Below, one piece after another: positions 9,130-20,290 of a DNA stretch of 64,000 nucleotides. The notes beneath the pieces are model-generated. The model was not told the origin of the DNA. It searched no databases and worked only from the letters and a program-made list of their open reading frames with translations. This DNA comes from Puccinia triticina (lineage: Eukaryota; Basidiomycota; Pucciniomycetes; Pucciniales; Pucciniaceae). The position numbers and the translations under genes were made by a program. The stretch's first letter is position 1, and every line of letters begins with the position of its first letter. The stretch is from NCBI RefSeq assembly GCF_026914185.1, contig NC_070568.1, positions 1,054,001-1,118,000 of the forward strand, read 5' to 3'.

Positions 9130-12068
9130 ATGATGAGATTTACAGAAGTAGAAACAATCAGGAAGGCCGTGCGGAACAGGGGGATTAATTTGGCGTATTT
9201 CCTACTAAGGAAATCACGCAAAACCTTATCTATGGTGCTCCAAACACCCCCAGATTTTTTCTCCCATAGGAATACCCTCTCTAGAAAATATGTTGAGCTC
9301 CTAAGAGGTATTACACATCAGGAACACCTTGTGTAGCCGGGGGCTGATTTGGCGGATTTCCTACCAAGGAAATCCCACAAAACCTTATCTACAGTGCTCC
9401 AAATGGCCCCAATTTTTTTCTGACATAAGAATACAATCTTTAAAGCATATTTTGAGCTTCACAGCATTAGAAAACATCAGGGACACCTTGTGTAGCCGGG
9501 GGCTGATTTGGCGGATTTCCTACTAAGGCAAACCGCCAAAACCTTATCTATGGTGCTCCAAACACCCCCAGATTTTTTCAGCCATAAGAATACCCTCTCT
9601 AGAAAATATTTGGAGCCCCAAGGAGGTATTACACATCAGGAAAACCTTCCATAAGTGGGGGGCTAATTTGATTTCCTACTAAGGAACTGCACCAAATCCT
9701 TATCCACAGTGCTTTATAGAAGGCGTTCCTGATGTGTAATACCACCTTGGGGCTCAAAATATGCTCTATAGAGTGTATTTATATGGTAGAAAGAATCTGG
9801 GGGTGTTTGGAGCACCGTAGCTAAGGATTTGGCAGATTGCCTTTGTAGGAAATCCGCCAAATCAGCCCCCGGCTACACAAGGTGTCCCTGAGGTTTTCTA
9901 ATGCCGTGAAGCTCAAAATATGTTTTAAAGATTCTATCCTTATTTCAGAAAAAAATTGGGGCCATTTGGAGCACCTTAGATAAGGTTTTGCGAGATTTCC
10001 ACAGTAGGAAATCCGCCAAATCAGCCCCTGGCTACACAAGGTGTCCCTGAGGTGTGCTAATTCCGTGAAGCTCAAAATATGTTTTAAAGAGTGTATTATT
10101 ATTGCAGAAAAAATTTGGGGCCATTTGGAGCACTTTAGATGAGGTTTCATGGGATTTCCTTAGTAGGAAATCCGCCAAATCAGCCCCCAGCTACACAAGT
10201 TGTTCCTGATGTGTAATACCTCTTTGGAGCTCAACATATTTTATAGAGAGGGTATTATTATGGCAGAAAAAATCTGGGGGTGTCTGGAGCACCATAGATA
10301 AGGTTTTGGCGGTTTGCCTTAGTAGGAAATCCGCCAAATCAGCCCCCGGCTGCACAAGGTGTCCCTGAGGGTTGCTAATGCCGTGAATCTCAGCATATGT
10401 TCCAAAGAGTGTATTCTTGTGGCAGAAAATGATTGGGGCCATTTGGAGCACCATAGATAAGGTTTCGGGGGTTTGCCTTAGTAGGAAATCCGCCAAATCA
10501 GCCCCCGGCTACACAAGGTGTCCCTGAGGTGTGCTAATGCCGTGAAGCTCAGCATATTTTCTAGACAGTGTATCTAGATGGGAGAGTTTGGGAACTCCAG
10601 TGAGGAGATATAAATATTTCTCTATTTTCTGGGATTTTTCGAAAAATTAAAATCCCGACTCCCATTTGGGATTGCGGAATTACAATTCCAACTCCCAAAA
10701 AGCCCCCGGGTCAAAATGCGGTCACGAGGACCCGGGGAAGACGTCCCTAAGCGGTCCGCGCGACATAAACTGCGTTTGGGAGTTGATTTTGTAATTTGAG
10801 GGAGTCGATTTCTCAACCCCCTATATTAATTTAACAAAAAATGACGGAATATACAAATTTTTTTATATCTTGTCACTGTTGTACCCAAACACCCTAAAAG
10901 TTTTACAGCAATATAAATACACTCTTGAGAGAATATTGTGAGCTTCACGGCATTAGTACTCCTCAGGGACACCTTGTGTAGCCGGGGGCTGATTTGGCGG
11001 ATTTCCTACAAAGGCAATCTGCCAAATCCTTAGCTACGGTGCTCCAAACACCCCCAGATTCTTTCTACCATATAAATACACTCTATAGAGCATATTTTGA
11101 GCCCCAAGGTGGTATTACACATCAGGAACGCCTTCTATAAAGCACTGTGGATAAGGATTTGGTGCAGTTCCTTAGTAGGAAATCAAATTAGCCCCCCACT
11201 TATGGAAGGTTTTCCTGATGTGTAATACCTCCTTGGGGCTCCAAATATTTTCTAGAGAGGGTATTCTTATGGCTGAAAAAATCTGGGGGTGTTTGGAGCA
11301 CCATAGATAAGTTTTTGGCAGTTTGCCTTAGTAGGAAATCCGCCAAATCAGCCCCCGGCTACACAAGGTGTCCCTGATGTTTTCTAATGCTGTGAAGCTC
11401 AAAATATGTTTTAGGGGGGATTTGGTGGATTTCCTACTAAGGCAAACCCCCAAAACCTTATTCACGGTGCTCCAAACGGCCCCAAATTTTTTTAGCTATG
11501 AGAATACACTCTTTAGAACATATTTTAAGCTTCACGGCATTACTATTAGTAATCCTCAGGGAGAACCTTTGTAGCTGGGGGGCGGATTTGGCGGATTTCT
11601 TACTAAGGCAAACCCCCAAAACCTTACCTATGGTGCTCCAAATGGCCCCAAATTTTTTCTGCTATAAGAATACAATATCTAGAAAACATCATAAGCTCCA
11701 AGGTGGTATTACACATCAGGCACACCTTCTATCGACCGTGGTGTAGCATAGCGCAGCGCAACTGCACTATTTTTTAACGTAGCATTAGCACAATGGCGTG
11801 TATCTGCGCTAACACTAAACTAAAAGATAACATAGATTTGCACCCTGTGCGCGTAGCTTTAGCGCAGATGCGCGCGATCGCACTAACACTACGCTAAAAG
11901 ATAGTGCATTTGCGCTGCGCTACGCTACACCACGGTCAATAGAAGGTGTGGCTGATCTTTAATACCTCCTTGGAGATTATGATGTTTTCTAGAGATTGCA
12001 TTCTTATAGCAGAAAAAATTTGGGGCCGTTTGGAGCACTGTAGATAAGATTTTGGTGGTTTGCCTTAG
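9130..12068. repeat. Array of ~165 bp modules in both orientations
   Basis: More than a dozen diverged copies of one module fill this stretch; another lies at 18,939-19,050, just right of the hAT insertion. Each contains GGCGGATTTCCTACTAAGG, then AAAACCTTATCTA, GGTGCTCCAAA, CCCCAGATTTTTTC and GACACCTTGTGTAGCC. Orientation runs forward at about 9.13-9.70, reverse at 9.72-10.57, forward at 10.92-11.13, reverse at 11.14-11.40, forward at 11.40-11.73 and reverse at 11.94-12.07 kb. The segments 9.44-9.90 and 10.96-11.41 kb are near-identical in opposite orientation. Short open frames repeating the words ADFLLRQTPKTL and MVLQ come from the repeat and are not genes. Confidence 0.9.
11734..11937. mobile_element. 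204 bp foldback MITE
   Basis: Long imperfect inverted repeat from GACCGTGGTGTAGC to its complement GCTACACCACGGTC, with inner arms built of CGCTAACACTA and GCGCAGCGCAA. It sits in the turn between two oppositely oriented ~165 bp modules; the flanking ACCTTCTAT/ATAGAAGGT extends the palindrome. No coding capacity. Confidence 0.8.
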
Positions 12069-12376
12069 CAACGATGGGTAGTTACAATACGCTACAATAA
12101 CCAGCGTTATCTGTGTAGCGTACCGCCCGTTGTTACTATCCAGAGCAGTTAGCGGTTTTAGTAACGGCGCAATTCCCCCAGAGAGGTTATTGTACCTAGT
12201 CCGGATTGCCCCCCCCCCAAAAAATCATCCGTATCGTATACTTCTTGGTCTGTGTTAACGCGTTAACCGCGATAACTACACAACGGGGCGAATCAAGAAT
12301 TGGCGGCGCGCCCCGCGGGTGTCACAGCCTCAAAGCGCCACTTGCGCGCCCCCAAAACGCCACACTCGCGCCCCAA

Positions 12377-12700
12377 CAGTGAGCGCTCCCTGAACGCACC
12401 CAGGGCTACCCAGGGTCGCCCCTGGGGCCGGTGGCGATACCGGTACGCCCTCGGTACGCCTTGGAGACCGGTGCCGGCCTGGGGGTGACCTGGTCGCTGC
12501 CCCGACGACGGTCGGGCTGTTGCGCCCTCGGGGCCCTACAGTCAGCGCTCCCTGAACGCACCCAGGGCTACCCAGGCTCGCCCCTGGGGCCGGTGGCGAC
12601 ACTGGTGTGCCCTTGGTACGCCTCGGAGACCGGTGCCGGCCTGGGGGCGACCTGGTCGCTGCCCCGGCGGCGGTTGGGCTGTTGCGCCCTCGGGGCCCTG
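12377..12700. repeat. 162 bp GC-rich direct duplication
   Basis: Two adjacent copies (12377-12538 and 12539-12700) share CGCTCCCTGAACGCACCCAG, CCCCTGGGGCCGGTGGCGA and GCGCCCTCGGGGCC. Open frames through this block on both strands are a result of its high GC content. Confidence 0.85.
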
Positions 12701-13230
12701 CAAACCGCCGAAGCGCCCCAAGGGCGTTCCTGACCCCCAACGGATTTCCACCCCCCACAGCCTCAGGTACGGCCTAAAAATCACCTTGTGACCACTGCGA
12801 GTCAACAACACGGCCTCAATGCAGGTTGCCGAGGCCTCTCGCATCATTTTTTTCATTTTTTTTTTCTTCTCACAACCACCTCAAAAGATGCTCTGCCACG
12901 TGAGAGCCCGAGAAAACAACTTTTTTTTTGACTTGTCATGATTTTCTCCCAAAAGTGTTGCAAAACACAGGGAAGTCCGCTATCAAATCTCAAATTGCTG
13001 TCGACCTCCATCGAAGTAGCTGTGTAGTGCAGCTGTCAGGAGCGGCCTCTTGATTAGTTCGGACCACAGACTAGGCGGTTCGAGCCCCGCGGTAGCCATA
13101 TTTTTGGCTTCGCTGGCCTCGGGGCTCCCTCTCGGCCCAGCGGAGCTGGCTCTGGGTGGCGTCACAGTTGCGCCCCTCAAAGTGAGAAACGCATCATGGG
13201 AACCCCGGCGGGGCGCTCCTGGGACCATTA

Positions 13231-14105
13231 GAGCATTTCCACCGCGGGCCCTAAATCGGGGCCCTAGTTGGAAATTTCAGGAGTTTACCGCCTCAACCCG
13301 ACCCACCGCGGGCGCTATTTGTGTCGAAGATTTACGGCCGTCCCTAAATATTGACCTCAAGTCCCTACATGTAGGGACTCCAAGGGACTCACTAGGGACT
13401 CATTCATCCCCACCTCAACTCCCTTTCACACACCAAACTCCTTGTGAAACTACAGCTCACCCCATTGCTCACACCCCCAAATGTACAATCCCTTCACATG
13501 ATGGCCAAGGCAGGCCGGCCATCAAGAGGTACTCCCCTCAATGGCCTGTTTGTTCCGGTCATCGAGAGGAGTGCATACTCCCCTCGATGGCCGGTTCCTT
13601 CCGGTCATTGAGAGGAGTACATACTCTCCTTGATGTCCGGTTCCTTACGGTCATGAAGAGGAATAGTACTCCCCATGATGACCGGAACAAACTGGGCTGT
13701 TCTGATCATTGAGGGGAGTACATACTCCCTTTGACGGCCGGTTCGTTCCAATTATTGAGGGGAGTATATACTCCCCACAATGACCGGAACAACCCGGATT
13801 GTTCCGACCTCATTGAGGGAGGTACATATTTACTCCCCTTGATGGCCGGTTTGTTCCAGTTATCGAGAGGGGTATCCCACGATGACCGGAACGACCCGCT
13901 TTGTTCCGATCATCAACAAGAGAACTCCCCTTGATAACCGGGTGGATTTGACGGGGGAGTGGACCGGGGGCGACGTATGCCTTTCATGAATTTTTAGAGA
14001 CTCTCGCGGTGTATGCCGCAGCAGTTTGGGGCGCCAAAACTGGCTGCGCACTGCCAGAGATCAAATTTTAGCGCCCCAAAAATACCGCCCGCGGTGGAAA
14101 TGCTC
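13231..14105. mobile_element. Harbinger-type MITE carrying a satellite
   Basis: The left end GAGCATTTCCACCGCGGGC (13231) matches the complement of the right end (ending 14105), allowing small differences. TTA is present at both 13228-13230 and 14106-14108, the PIF/Harbinger signature. The 875 bp element has no transposase; much of its interior is palindromic satellite B. It lies inside hAT-A. Confidence 0.85.
13500..13945. repeat. Palindromic satellite array B
   Basis: About eight units of roughly 55 bp of the form ACTCCCCTCGATGGCCGG, spacer TTCCTT, CCGGTCATTGAGAGGAGT. The arms are clearly the same family as array A at 3.5-4.1 kb, but the spacer differs (TTCCTT or TTTGTT instead of CACAAGGA). 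Each unit can fold on itself. Confidence 0.9.
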
Positions 14106-15334
14106 TTAGACTCGCCCCCGATGCGCCCCATCAGGGCGTCTGGGGGGCAGCAAGTTACGAAGCTCCCTGAGGGCGTTCCATGCCCGCAGGGTCCCGGCGA
14201 CGCCCTGGAAGCCGCCCCCGGGGCGTCGGGTTTGACCCGCTGTGTAGTAACGCACAATTTACGATAACCGCTAGCATGTTACCAATGCGTCACCTGCAAG
14301 TTATGCACACTAAACAGGGGTGAAACCCGCCAAGCGACGTGTTTTACCCCTGTATACACAGGGGTGAGGCAGAAAACACCACCACCTGTCCCATATTGGT
14401 TGCCCGTGGACCAAGGCACGAGTCGCCGGGCCCTCTCTTGTTTCTTAAATTTTCCAGCTTCATTGCCTGCTTAGCGCTTATTACCTTGTCATCCTGAGAA
14501 AAAACAGTTTTTATAATTGACACTAGAACCAGAACTAAAGTGAACAACGTTAGAAGATGAACAGTATTTGAGAAAACAATCAAGAGTTGAAGAAAATGAG
14601 CATACCGCGATAGTTGTAATATTTAGGTGGAGAAAGAACAGACAGACTAAAGTAGACAAGATCAAACAATGAGGTATAATAAACACTACGCAAAAAAGGA
14701 CAAGGAATAGAATATGATTAACGTGAGCACTGTGAGAGTTTTGATTGAGGCGGCAAGGTTGAGTTGGTTAGCTTTTTTCTCACCAAATTGGAAGCAACCA
14801 ATTGATGAATTCAAGAGACCGGATCGGTGGGATCAGGATGAGCGGTGGAGTTGTTGATGGATAGTCAAAATAGAGTCGACGTCGATTGGACTGGATGATG
14901 AGAGAGAAGAGCGATAGAATGTAGAGAAACAGGGAAGGGATAAGGCGAAGTCGGATGTGAATGTTGAGGAGAGGAATGATGGTTGATGTGGGAGCGGTGA
15001 GTCAAGCAAAAAGGTGGAGAAGATTGGTCGTTGAGATCAATGGTGATGCTGCTGAGGAGATGAGGGTATGTAGAGATCACGAATTTATAGGTGCAGTCGA
15101 GATGGCCGAGTTGTGGTTTGAGAGACTTGTTCAGAGACATATTGGCCGACTTGTGGTTTGAGGTCGGAGGAGCGGTGGAGACAGAGGATCAGGAGTTGTT
15201 TCAGTTGACGTTTTGATGAGGTGAAACTAGGAGATAAGAATTTGATGAGCGGTATCAAGAGCGATGGAACGAGACAAGATGGTGAGCGGGGAGTGGGATT
15301 GTGAGGGAGCGCAGATGCAGAGCGCGGAGCGGAA
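14106..15334. other. Non-coding 5' part of hAT-A
   Basis: No gene supported. Contains a CCCCTGTATACACAGGGG palindrome near 14346 and, from 14.75 kb on, a purine-rich stretch with repeated AGCGGTGGAG and GATGAGCGG words leading up to the transposase reading frame. Confidence 0.5.
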
Positions 15335-18300
15335 ATGAGTCAGAAGAGCGCAGAGCAAGGATTCAAAATTCCAACACATCCCACAATGGTCACCCAAGTA
15401 CAAAGTTCCAACCTCAACAAAGAGAGTGACTCCCATGCCGGCAACATTACGGACCAATCACAGACCCAACGCCGCCGGTTGAGACAATCTGCCTTAATAG
15501 TAATTCCACCAGGCATGGTGCCTGCTCCAACTGACTCCTGTGTCAAAATAACCCGGCCAGCGGCTTCAAAAAGGGTTGTAGAATCCTCTCTGTTGAGTTC
15601 GGGGCATTCGGTTTCCGTCCAAGGAAAGAAAAAAAAATTGCAAAAAGCAATGCACACAAAAATCGGGCGCAAAGGAAAACTTGTCCGCTTTGGATTCTAA
15701 TCCAAGTGGGACAACTGCGAAACCAAGTCAGCCGGGGAAGACCAAGAAATCAGGAAACCCCTCAAAAAAGGTCTCACCTTTTTACTGTCTTCTTTTCTTG
15801 AAAAGAACACCTGATGTTTACACTGATGAATTTGTTTATTTTTTACTTATATTTTCTTCTCTAGGCGATTACAGAAGACATGGGCTATGACTACGACCAA
15901 GACACTGATGAAGGCTCTATCAAGATTGTTGCTAGAAAAACAAAAGAGGAAAAAAAATCAATGTATGACAATATTACACATTACTTTGAAGAGCCGGTGT
16001 GCAACGAGACTGACAGCGCGGAGAACCCCTTGAGCTTCTCCTGCAAGTGGTGTCCTGCGATCTGCCGGGGACATGGATCTTCACAAGGAAATATAAAAGC
16101 TCATTGAGATGGATACTCCCAGAAAGGGAAAAATGCTAAAGGCTGTCCTAATTGCCAGAAAGCCATTCTTGCAGGAGCCAAATTGCCTCCTTCGGCTGCG
16201 GAGGTCCGGGCCGCTGCAGTCAGCTCCAGCAATGTCAAACAGCCAGGTATTGCGGCTTTTATGAACGTTGGGCCTGCTTTTGACGTTAGAGTTCTCAATC
16301 AGCTGATCATGCTTTGGCTAATTTGCCAAGCCTTGCTGTGGTCTCGCATAGAAGACCCATATCTTCGGGCCGCCATCAAATACTGTAATTGGAAAGCTCA
16401 TTTATATGGTCGCCGATGGGCCGCTGATGAATCTAAAAAGTTATATTCTCTGCTCAAGACCTCTGTCTTTGATGAGTTACATGTGAGTTGCTTCTTATTC
16501 ATGCCACCGGAGAACCAACAATTACTAATGCCGTTTTCAAAACAAATAAAAAAACAGAATATGAATACCAAGTTTACCCTGGTCCATGATGTATGGACCA
16601 CAAAGGGTAACCGCTTTGCTTTCATTGGGGCTGCAGCTTCTTATGTCAATACCAACTGGCAATATTGCGTTCGCCATTTGGCTTTGAAAATGATACCGTG
16701 GAAACATCACGGACATCTCTTGGCTTGCCTGATTGCAAGTATCCTCAAGAAGAAAGATTTGCATCACAAGATAAGCTCCCTCCACTTCTTGTTATGCCTG
16801 GTTTTGGAATGCGGTAAATGAAACATAGATTGACATCACCTATTACTTTATCTACATGCTTGCGCAGACCACGGATTCGGGGTCGAACAACAACACAATG
16901 GCCAGTCATATGCACAAGCTTATTAATGACAGCCCCGATGGAAATGCTCGTGCGGATTCGTGGGACCCAGCAAACAGTCAAATCCGCTGTTTTTGCCATA
17001 AGCTTGCGTTGATCGTCAATGCAGGCTTGGCAGCGTTGTCACTCAAGACCCTCCCTCCCGGTAAAGCAAAGGAGTCCATCCTTGGCTTTTTCCCCGTCCT
17101 GGGTTGGCTAGCTGAAGCACTGGAGCCAGACGAGTCAACGCTAATCAATCCGTCCGAACATGATGTCGGAAATCTCAATGCTAGCGATGCGGATCAAGAC
17201 TTTGATTTAGATAGCGAATGTGGGAATGCAGATGATGAGGATGATGAACCACGTGCACTTGAGACTGAGTCTGATGCAAGTTCAGACAACGAGATAACCC
17301 AAGATACAGCAGCTAGCACACGTCCGCATCCGAGTAAACACCAGAAGAGCTTGAAGCTTCAGGAACTATGTAAAAGGGTATGTTCACTTTCTGTCCACAC
17401 TGTCACGTCATGGATTTCGCGAACTTACTCAATCACCTGATAGCTTGACACCGTCATAAAGAAAATCACACGATCAGCGGCTCAGCGCGCTTATTTCGAT
17501 AAAACCGCACGGGAAATGAAAATCAAGGTCGCCCCCTTGATTGCGGGCTACGGAATCCGCTGGAACATAAAATTTCAAAGCTACCGCAAAGCTGTTGATG
17601 CTCGAGACGTCATCGACCGGATATTGAAGGAAGATCAAGAACCAAATGCGCCTGGGGTATTTGAGGATGCCTTTTTCTTGCCGCGCGAGTGGAAAGAGAT
17701 AGACAATCTCAACTGCGAGCTGGAGGTGAGTGTGGCCATCATCCTAGTAGTACCAATGGCCATTCAAACACAGCTTGACTGATTATATTTTGATTTCCTC
17801 AATTTTTCAACAGGTATTCCTTGACATGACCTCCTACATGGAAGGCAATCAGCCCACCGGAGCCCATGTAATTCCAAAATACCTGGAGCTCAAAGAAAGC
17901 CTAACTGAGAAGCTTGGTAGCTCCCTCAAAACTGATTCGCTATACCCGATGTATCACGCTATGTTAAAACGAGTCAACAAGTATCTAAATGAAGCAATGT
18001 GATGTCACACCCTTATCCTGGCTACAATCTTACACCCGTGCTACAGGATGCACCTGTTTGAGATCGGTTTTGGATCGGATAGTTCTGAAGTGGTCGGAGC
18101 AAAGCAGTTACTGAACAAAGGATTTGGAAACACCAAGGAGAGAATCAAGCTTAACCGGCCAGCAGCGCAGACTGTGTCTGATTCCGAGGTAATGGCCATT
18201 GAAAAACCAATCAACGCTCCGCTGCAATCAATCATGGCCCGTCTGGCCTCGCGCATGTCCCATCAAACACCTCAAGAGAACGAAATCAACACTTATTTGA

Positions 18301-18700
18301 AGGCCAACTTTACATTCAAGGATGGAGCCATCGCACGCCATGAAACTCCCTTAGAATGGTGGAAGGTAATAAATACATTTTTGGCCCTCTTTATGCCTTC
18401 TTTTGTCTTTGATGACCTTGGCTGAAATCATGTGTTCCTATAGTTCAATCAACAGGCTTATCCGACTTTGGCCGTCATGGCGCAATCATATTTAGGAGCA
18501 GTAGGCTCCTCCTTTTCAGTGGAGAGACTCTTCTCCGCCGCAGCAGTAACCGCGGCCGCTTACTTCCTTCTACAATGTCGCACTGTGTCAGTAGCCTCAT
18601 GTGGTTTCGGGAGGAGGTCCCTCTGACTGGGACTTTTGCCGAAGCTGGCGAATGCTTAGGTACATTCCTACCTGGCAACAATTGGCATACAATAACTATA
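15335..18700 (+). pseudogene. hAT-A transposase, multi-exon, inactivated
   Basis: hAT transposases are RNase H-fold enzymes that excise and reinsert the element. Exons read by eye: a basic, Ser-rich N-terminus (one frame slip near the A-run at about 15628); an intron at about 15771-15864; a BED-type zinc finger (CKWC...H...H); then HDVWTTKGNRFAFIGAA (16.59 kb), TTDSGSNNNTMA (16.87 kb, catalytic Asp region), an acidic insert, FCHKLALIVNAGL, IRWNIKFQSYRKA (17.55 kb) and the C-terminal dimerisation block YPTLAVMAQSYLGAVGSSF (18.45 kb). Introns with GT and AG ends separate these blocks at about 16480, 16735, 17378, 17728, 17998 and 18366. Two lesions are clear: a TGA at 16105-16107 inside the zinc finger, just after KAH; and a frame change near 18540, after which RGRLLPSTMSHCVSSLMWF continues in another phase. 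The copy should not produce active enzyme. Confidence 0.85.
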
Positions 18701-19321
18701 TACCTCCTTGTTTTTTGTTACTAGTAGCGAAAAAAGAACCTAGTTCCCAGTAGCGTAACGTTGTAATTCCAGATGTACGCAGTACCGTAACGGAATCAAA
18801 AATTACCCCCGCGTTGAAAACAGTACCATACCGCGCATGCGTTACGGTTATCGGTACCGATAACGGCCAGAAAATTTTTACGGTACCGTTACGGTACTGT
18901 TACGTTACCGTTAACCATACTGTAACTACCCATTGTTGGCCTTAGTAGGAAATCCGCCAAATCCCCCCCCCCCCCCCCTGGCTACACAGGGTCTCCCTGA
19001 GGAGTACTAATGCCGTGAAGCTCACAATATTCTCTCAAGAGTGTATTTATATTGCTGTAAAACTTTTAGGGTGTTTGGGTACAACAGTGACAAGATTAAA
19101 AAAAATTTGTAAATTCCGTCATTTTTTGTTAAATTAATATATCAACTCCCATCCTCAAGAGGGGAATTAATTAATAGACTCCCAAAATACTTTTTGGGCC
19201 GCGCAAGGTCCTGAGGACCCAGGGGGGACGTCTCGAGACGGTCCGCGCGACGTAAACGACTTTTGGGAGTCAATTTATTAATTCCTGGGAGTTGATTTTT
19301 CGACTCCCTATAAATATAGGT

Positions 19322-19652
19322 TATATAATCATTGGTTAATTCAATGAAAGCTACAAAATTCAACATAAAGCCTCCAAATATTTTTTCTAGGCAACCTACA
19401 ATACTGGTCTCTTCAATTATGAAGTCAGATTCAACTGATTCAGCCATATTCAGTACTGTAGTACCATTATATTGCTTTTGACCAAAAGAAAGCAATATAA
19501 TGGTATTATGGTGTTGAATATGGCTGAATCAGTTAAATCTGACTTCATAGTTGATGAGACCAGTACTGTAGGTTTCCTACAAAATAAAATTGGATTCTTT
19601 ATGTTGAGTTTTGTATTTTTTAATATTGAATTTACAAATGATTATATCACCC
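19322..19652. mobile_element. 331 bp near-perfect palindrome
   Basis: Arms of about 150 bp meet at CTTTTGACCAAAAG (about 19476-19491); the outer ends are GGTTATATAATCATT and AATGATTATATCACC. It interrupts the right arm of the composite foldback element between CTCCCTATAAATA and ATATTTATATTGG. Short mirrored open frames (NMAESV...DFI words) on both strands are artefacts of the palindrome. Confidence 0.8.
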
Positions 19653-19683
19653 ATATTTATATTGGCTCCAAGCGGGGCCTTAG

Positions 19684-19858
19684 GGTGTTCAAAATTGATT
19701 TTTGAATATCATTTTACATAAAATCATAAGATTTATCTCAAAGTTTTGAGAGGCGCTTGAAATGAAGAGAACCCTCAACTTTCATCCCATCAAAAGTTTG
19801 GAAATGTAGACCTTATGGTTTTATGTAGAAAGTGGTTTGAAAATCAATTTTGAACACC
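19684..19858. mobile_element. 175 bp MITE
   Basis: Terminal inverted repeats GGTGTTCAAAATTGATTTT and its complement, extended inward by TTTTACATAAAATCATAAG and its partner. It lies between the composite element and the Copia element. No clear target duplication. Confidence 0.75.
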
Positions 19859-19905
19859 ACAACTTGTTGGAGAGCAGACTCAGAGAATGTGATAATTTCA
19901 TCATA

Positions 19906-20257
19906 CAGCTAACGCGGAAAAGCTTGCCAAATTTTGTGGCTGAAATGACTTCTGCGTTTCAGCCACAGGCCTGTACAGCTTCACTGTACAGGCAGTCAAA
20001 ACCCGTTTGGCTGACTGGTATTGCTTGACATGGGTGCCGGGCCGGGCGAGGGGCGAGGGAGGCAAGGGCGGCGAAGGGCCGGATTGACGTAAAATCACTC
20101 CAGGAATCCAATGGTGGGGCCCTCGAGGCCCCAAAGTGGAAAACAAAGAAGATAGGTTTTTTCTTCTGATGGCATTCCTGACGTACAGGAGCCATGCAGG
20201 CTTTGAGGCTGAAATCAGCGGTCCAAAAGCTGGCCGCAAGCTTTTCCGCGTTAGCTG
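19906..20257. mobile_element. MITE with CAGCTAACGCGG ends, TA duplication
   Basis: Ends CAGCTAACGCGGAAAAGCTT and its complement; TA at 19904-19905 and 20258-20259. The intact LTR at 23.66 kb shows the empty site (ATCATATGTGAGG). Length 352 bp. Inner arms carry the GGCTGAAAT and TTTCAGCC words, and a related right end is found at 63.07-63.18 kb. Confidence 0.9.
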
Positions 20258-20290
20258 TATGTGAGGAAATAGAACTATATAAGCTATGTA

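Larger units (their letters stand above)
12069..18938 (+). mobile_element. hAT transposon (hAT-A), 6.9 kb, inserted in the composite element
   Basis: Terminal inverted repeats are CAACGATGGGTAGTTACA at 12069 and, at the right end, the complement of CAACAATGGGTAGTTACA ending 18938. GCCTTAG stands on both sides (12062-12068 and 18939-18945). That is a 7 bp direct repeat where hAT usually makes 8; the eighth base differs. Joining the flanks restores the TTTGCCTTAGTAGGAAATCC found in other copies of the host module. Subterminal regions are full of GTTAC/GTAAC words. The element contains a decayed hAT transposase gene (15.3-18.7 kb) and about 3.2 kb of non-coding DNA upstream of it. Confidence 0.85.
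8649..19679. mobile_element. Composite foldback element with Harbinger-like ends, heavily nested
   Basis: The left end GGCCCCGTTTGGAGC (8649) and the inverted right end (complement of GGCCCCGCTTGGAGC, ending 19679) continue as matching arms GATATAAATAGGG and AATATAAATATGGG. They are flanked by TTA at 8646-8648 and TTA at 19680-19682. These ends and the TTA duplication resemble PIF/Harbinger (Tourist-like) elements. Deeper arms also pair: 8.68-8.87 kb with 19.14-19.31 kb; 8.88-9.10 kb with 10.58-10.83 kb; 10.84-11.00 kb with 18.99-19.14 kb. Without the hAT insertion (12,069-18,938) the element is about 4.2 kb. No Harbinger transposase or Myb-like gene was found in it, so it is non-autonomous. 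Its middle is the inverted-repeat module array described separately. Confidence 0.75.

Noticed and set aside
12330..12758. Long GC-rich open frames on both strands
   Set aside because: They arise from the 162 bp direct duplication with very high GC; composition is Arg/Gly/Pro-rich in all phases.
13020..13092. tRNA-like stretch with GGTTCGAGCCCCGC and a preceding A-box-like TAGTGCAGCTGTC
   Set aside because: The T-arm has mismatches, the acceptor ends do not pair and no anticodon stem forms. It may be a SINE head, but not a tRNA gene on this evidence.
3490..13945. CRISPR-like appearance of the regularly spaced palindromic repeats
   Set aside because: The units are diverged eukaryotic satellites with short, non-unique spacers, and no cas genes are present.
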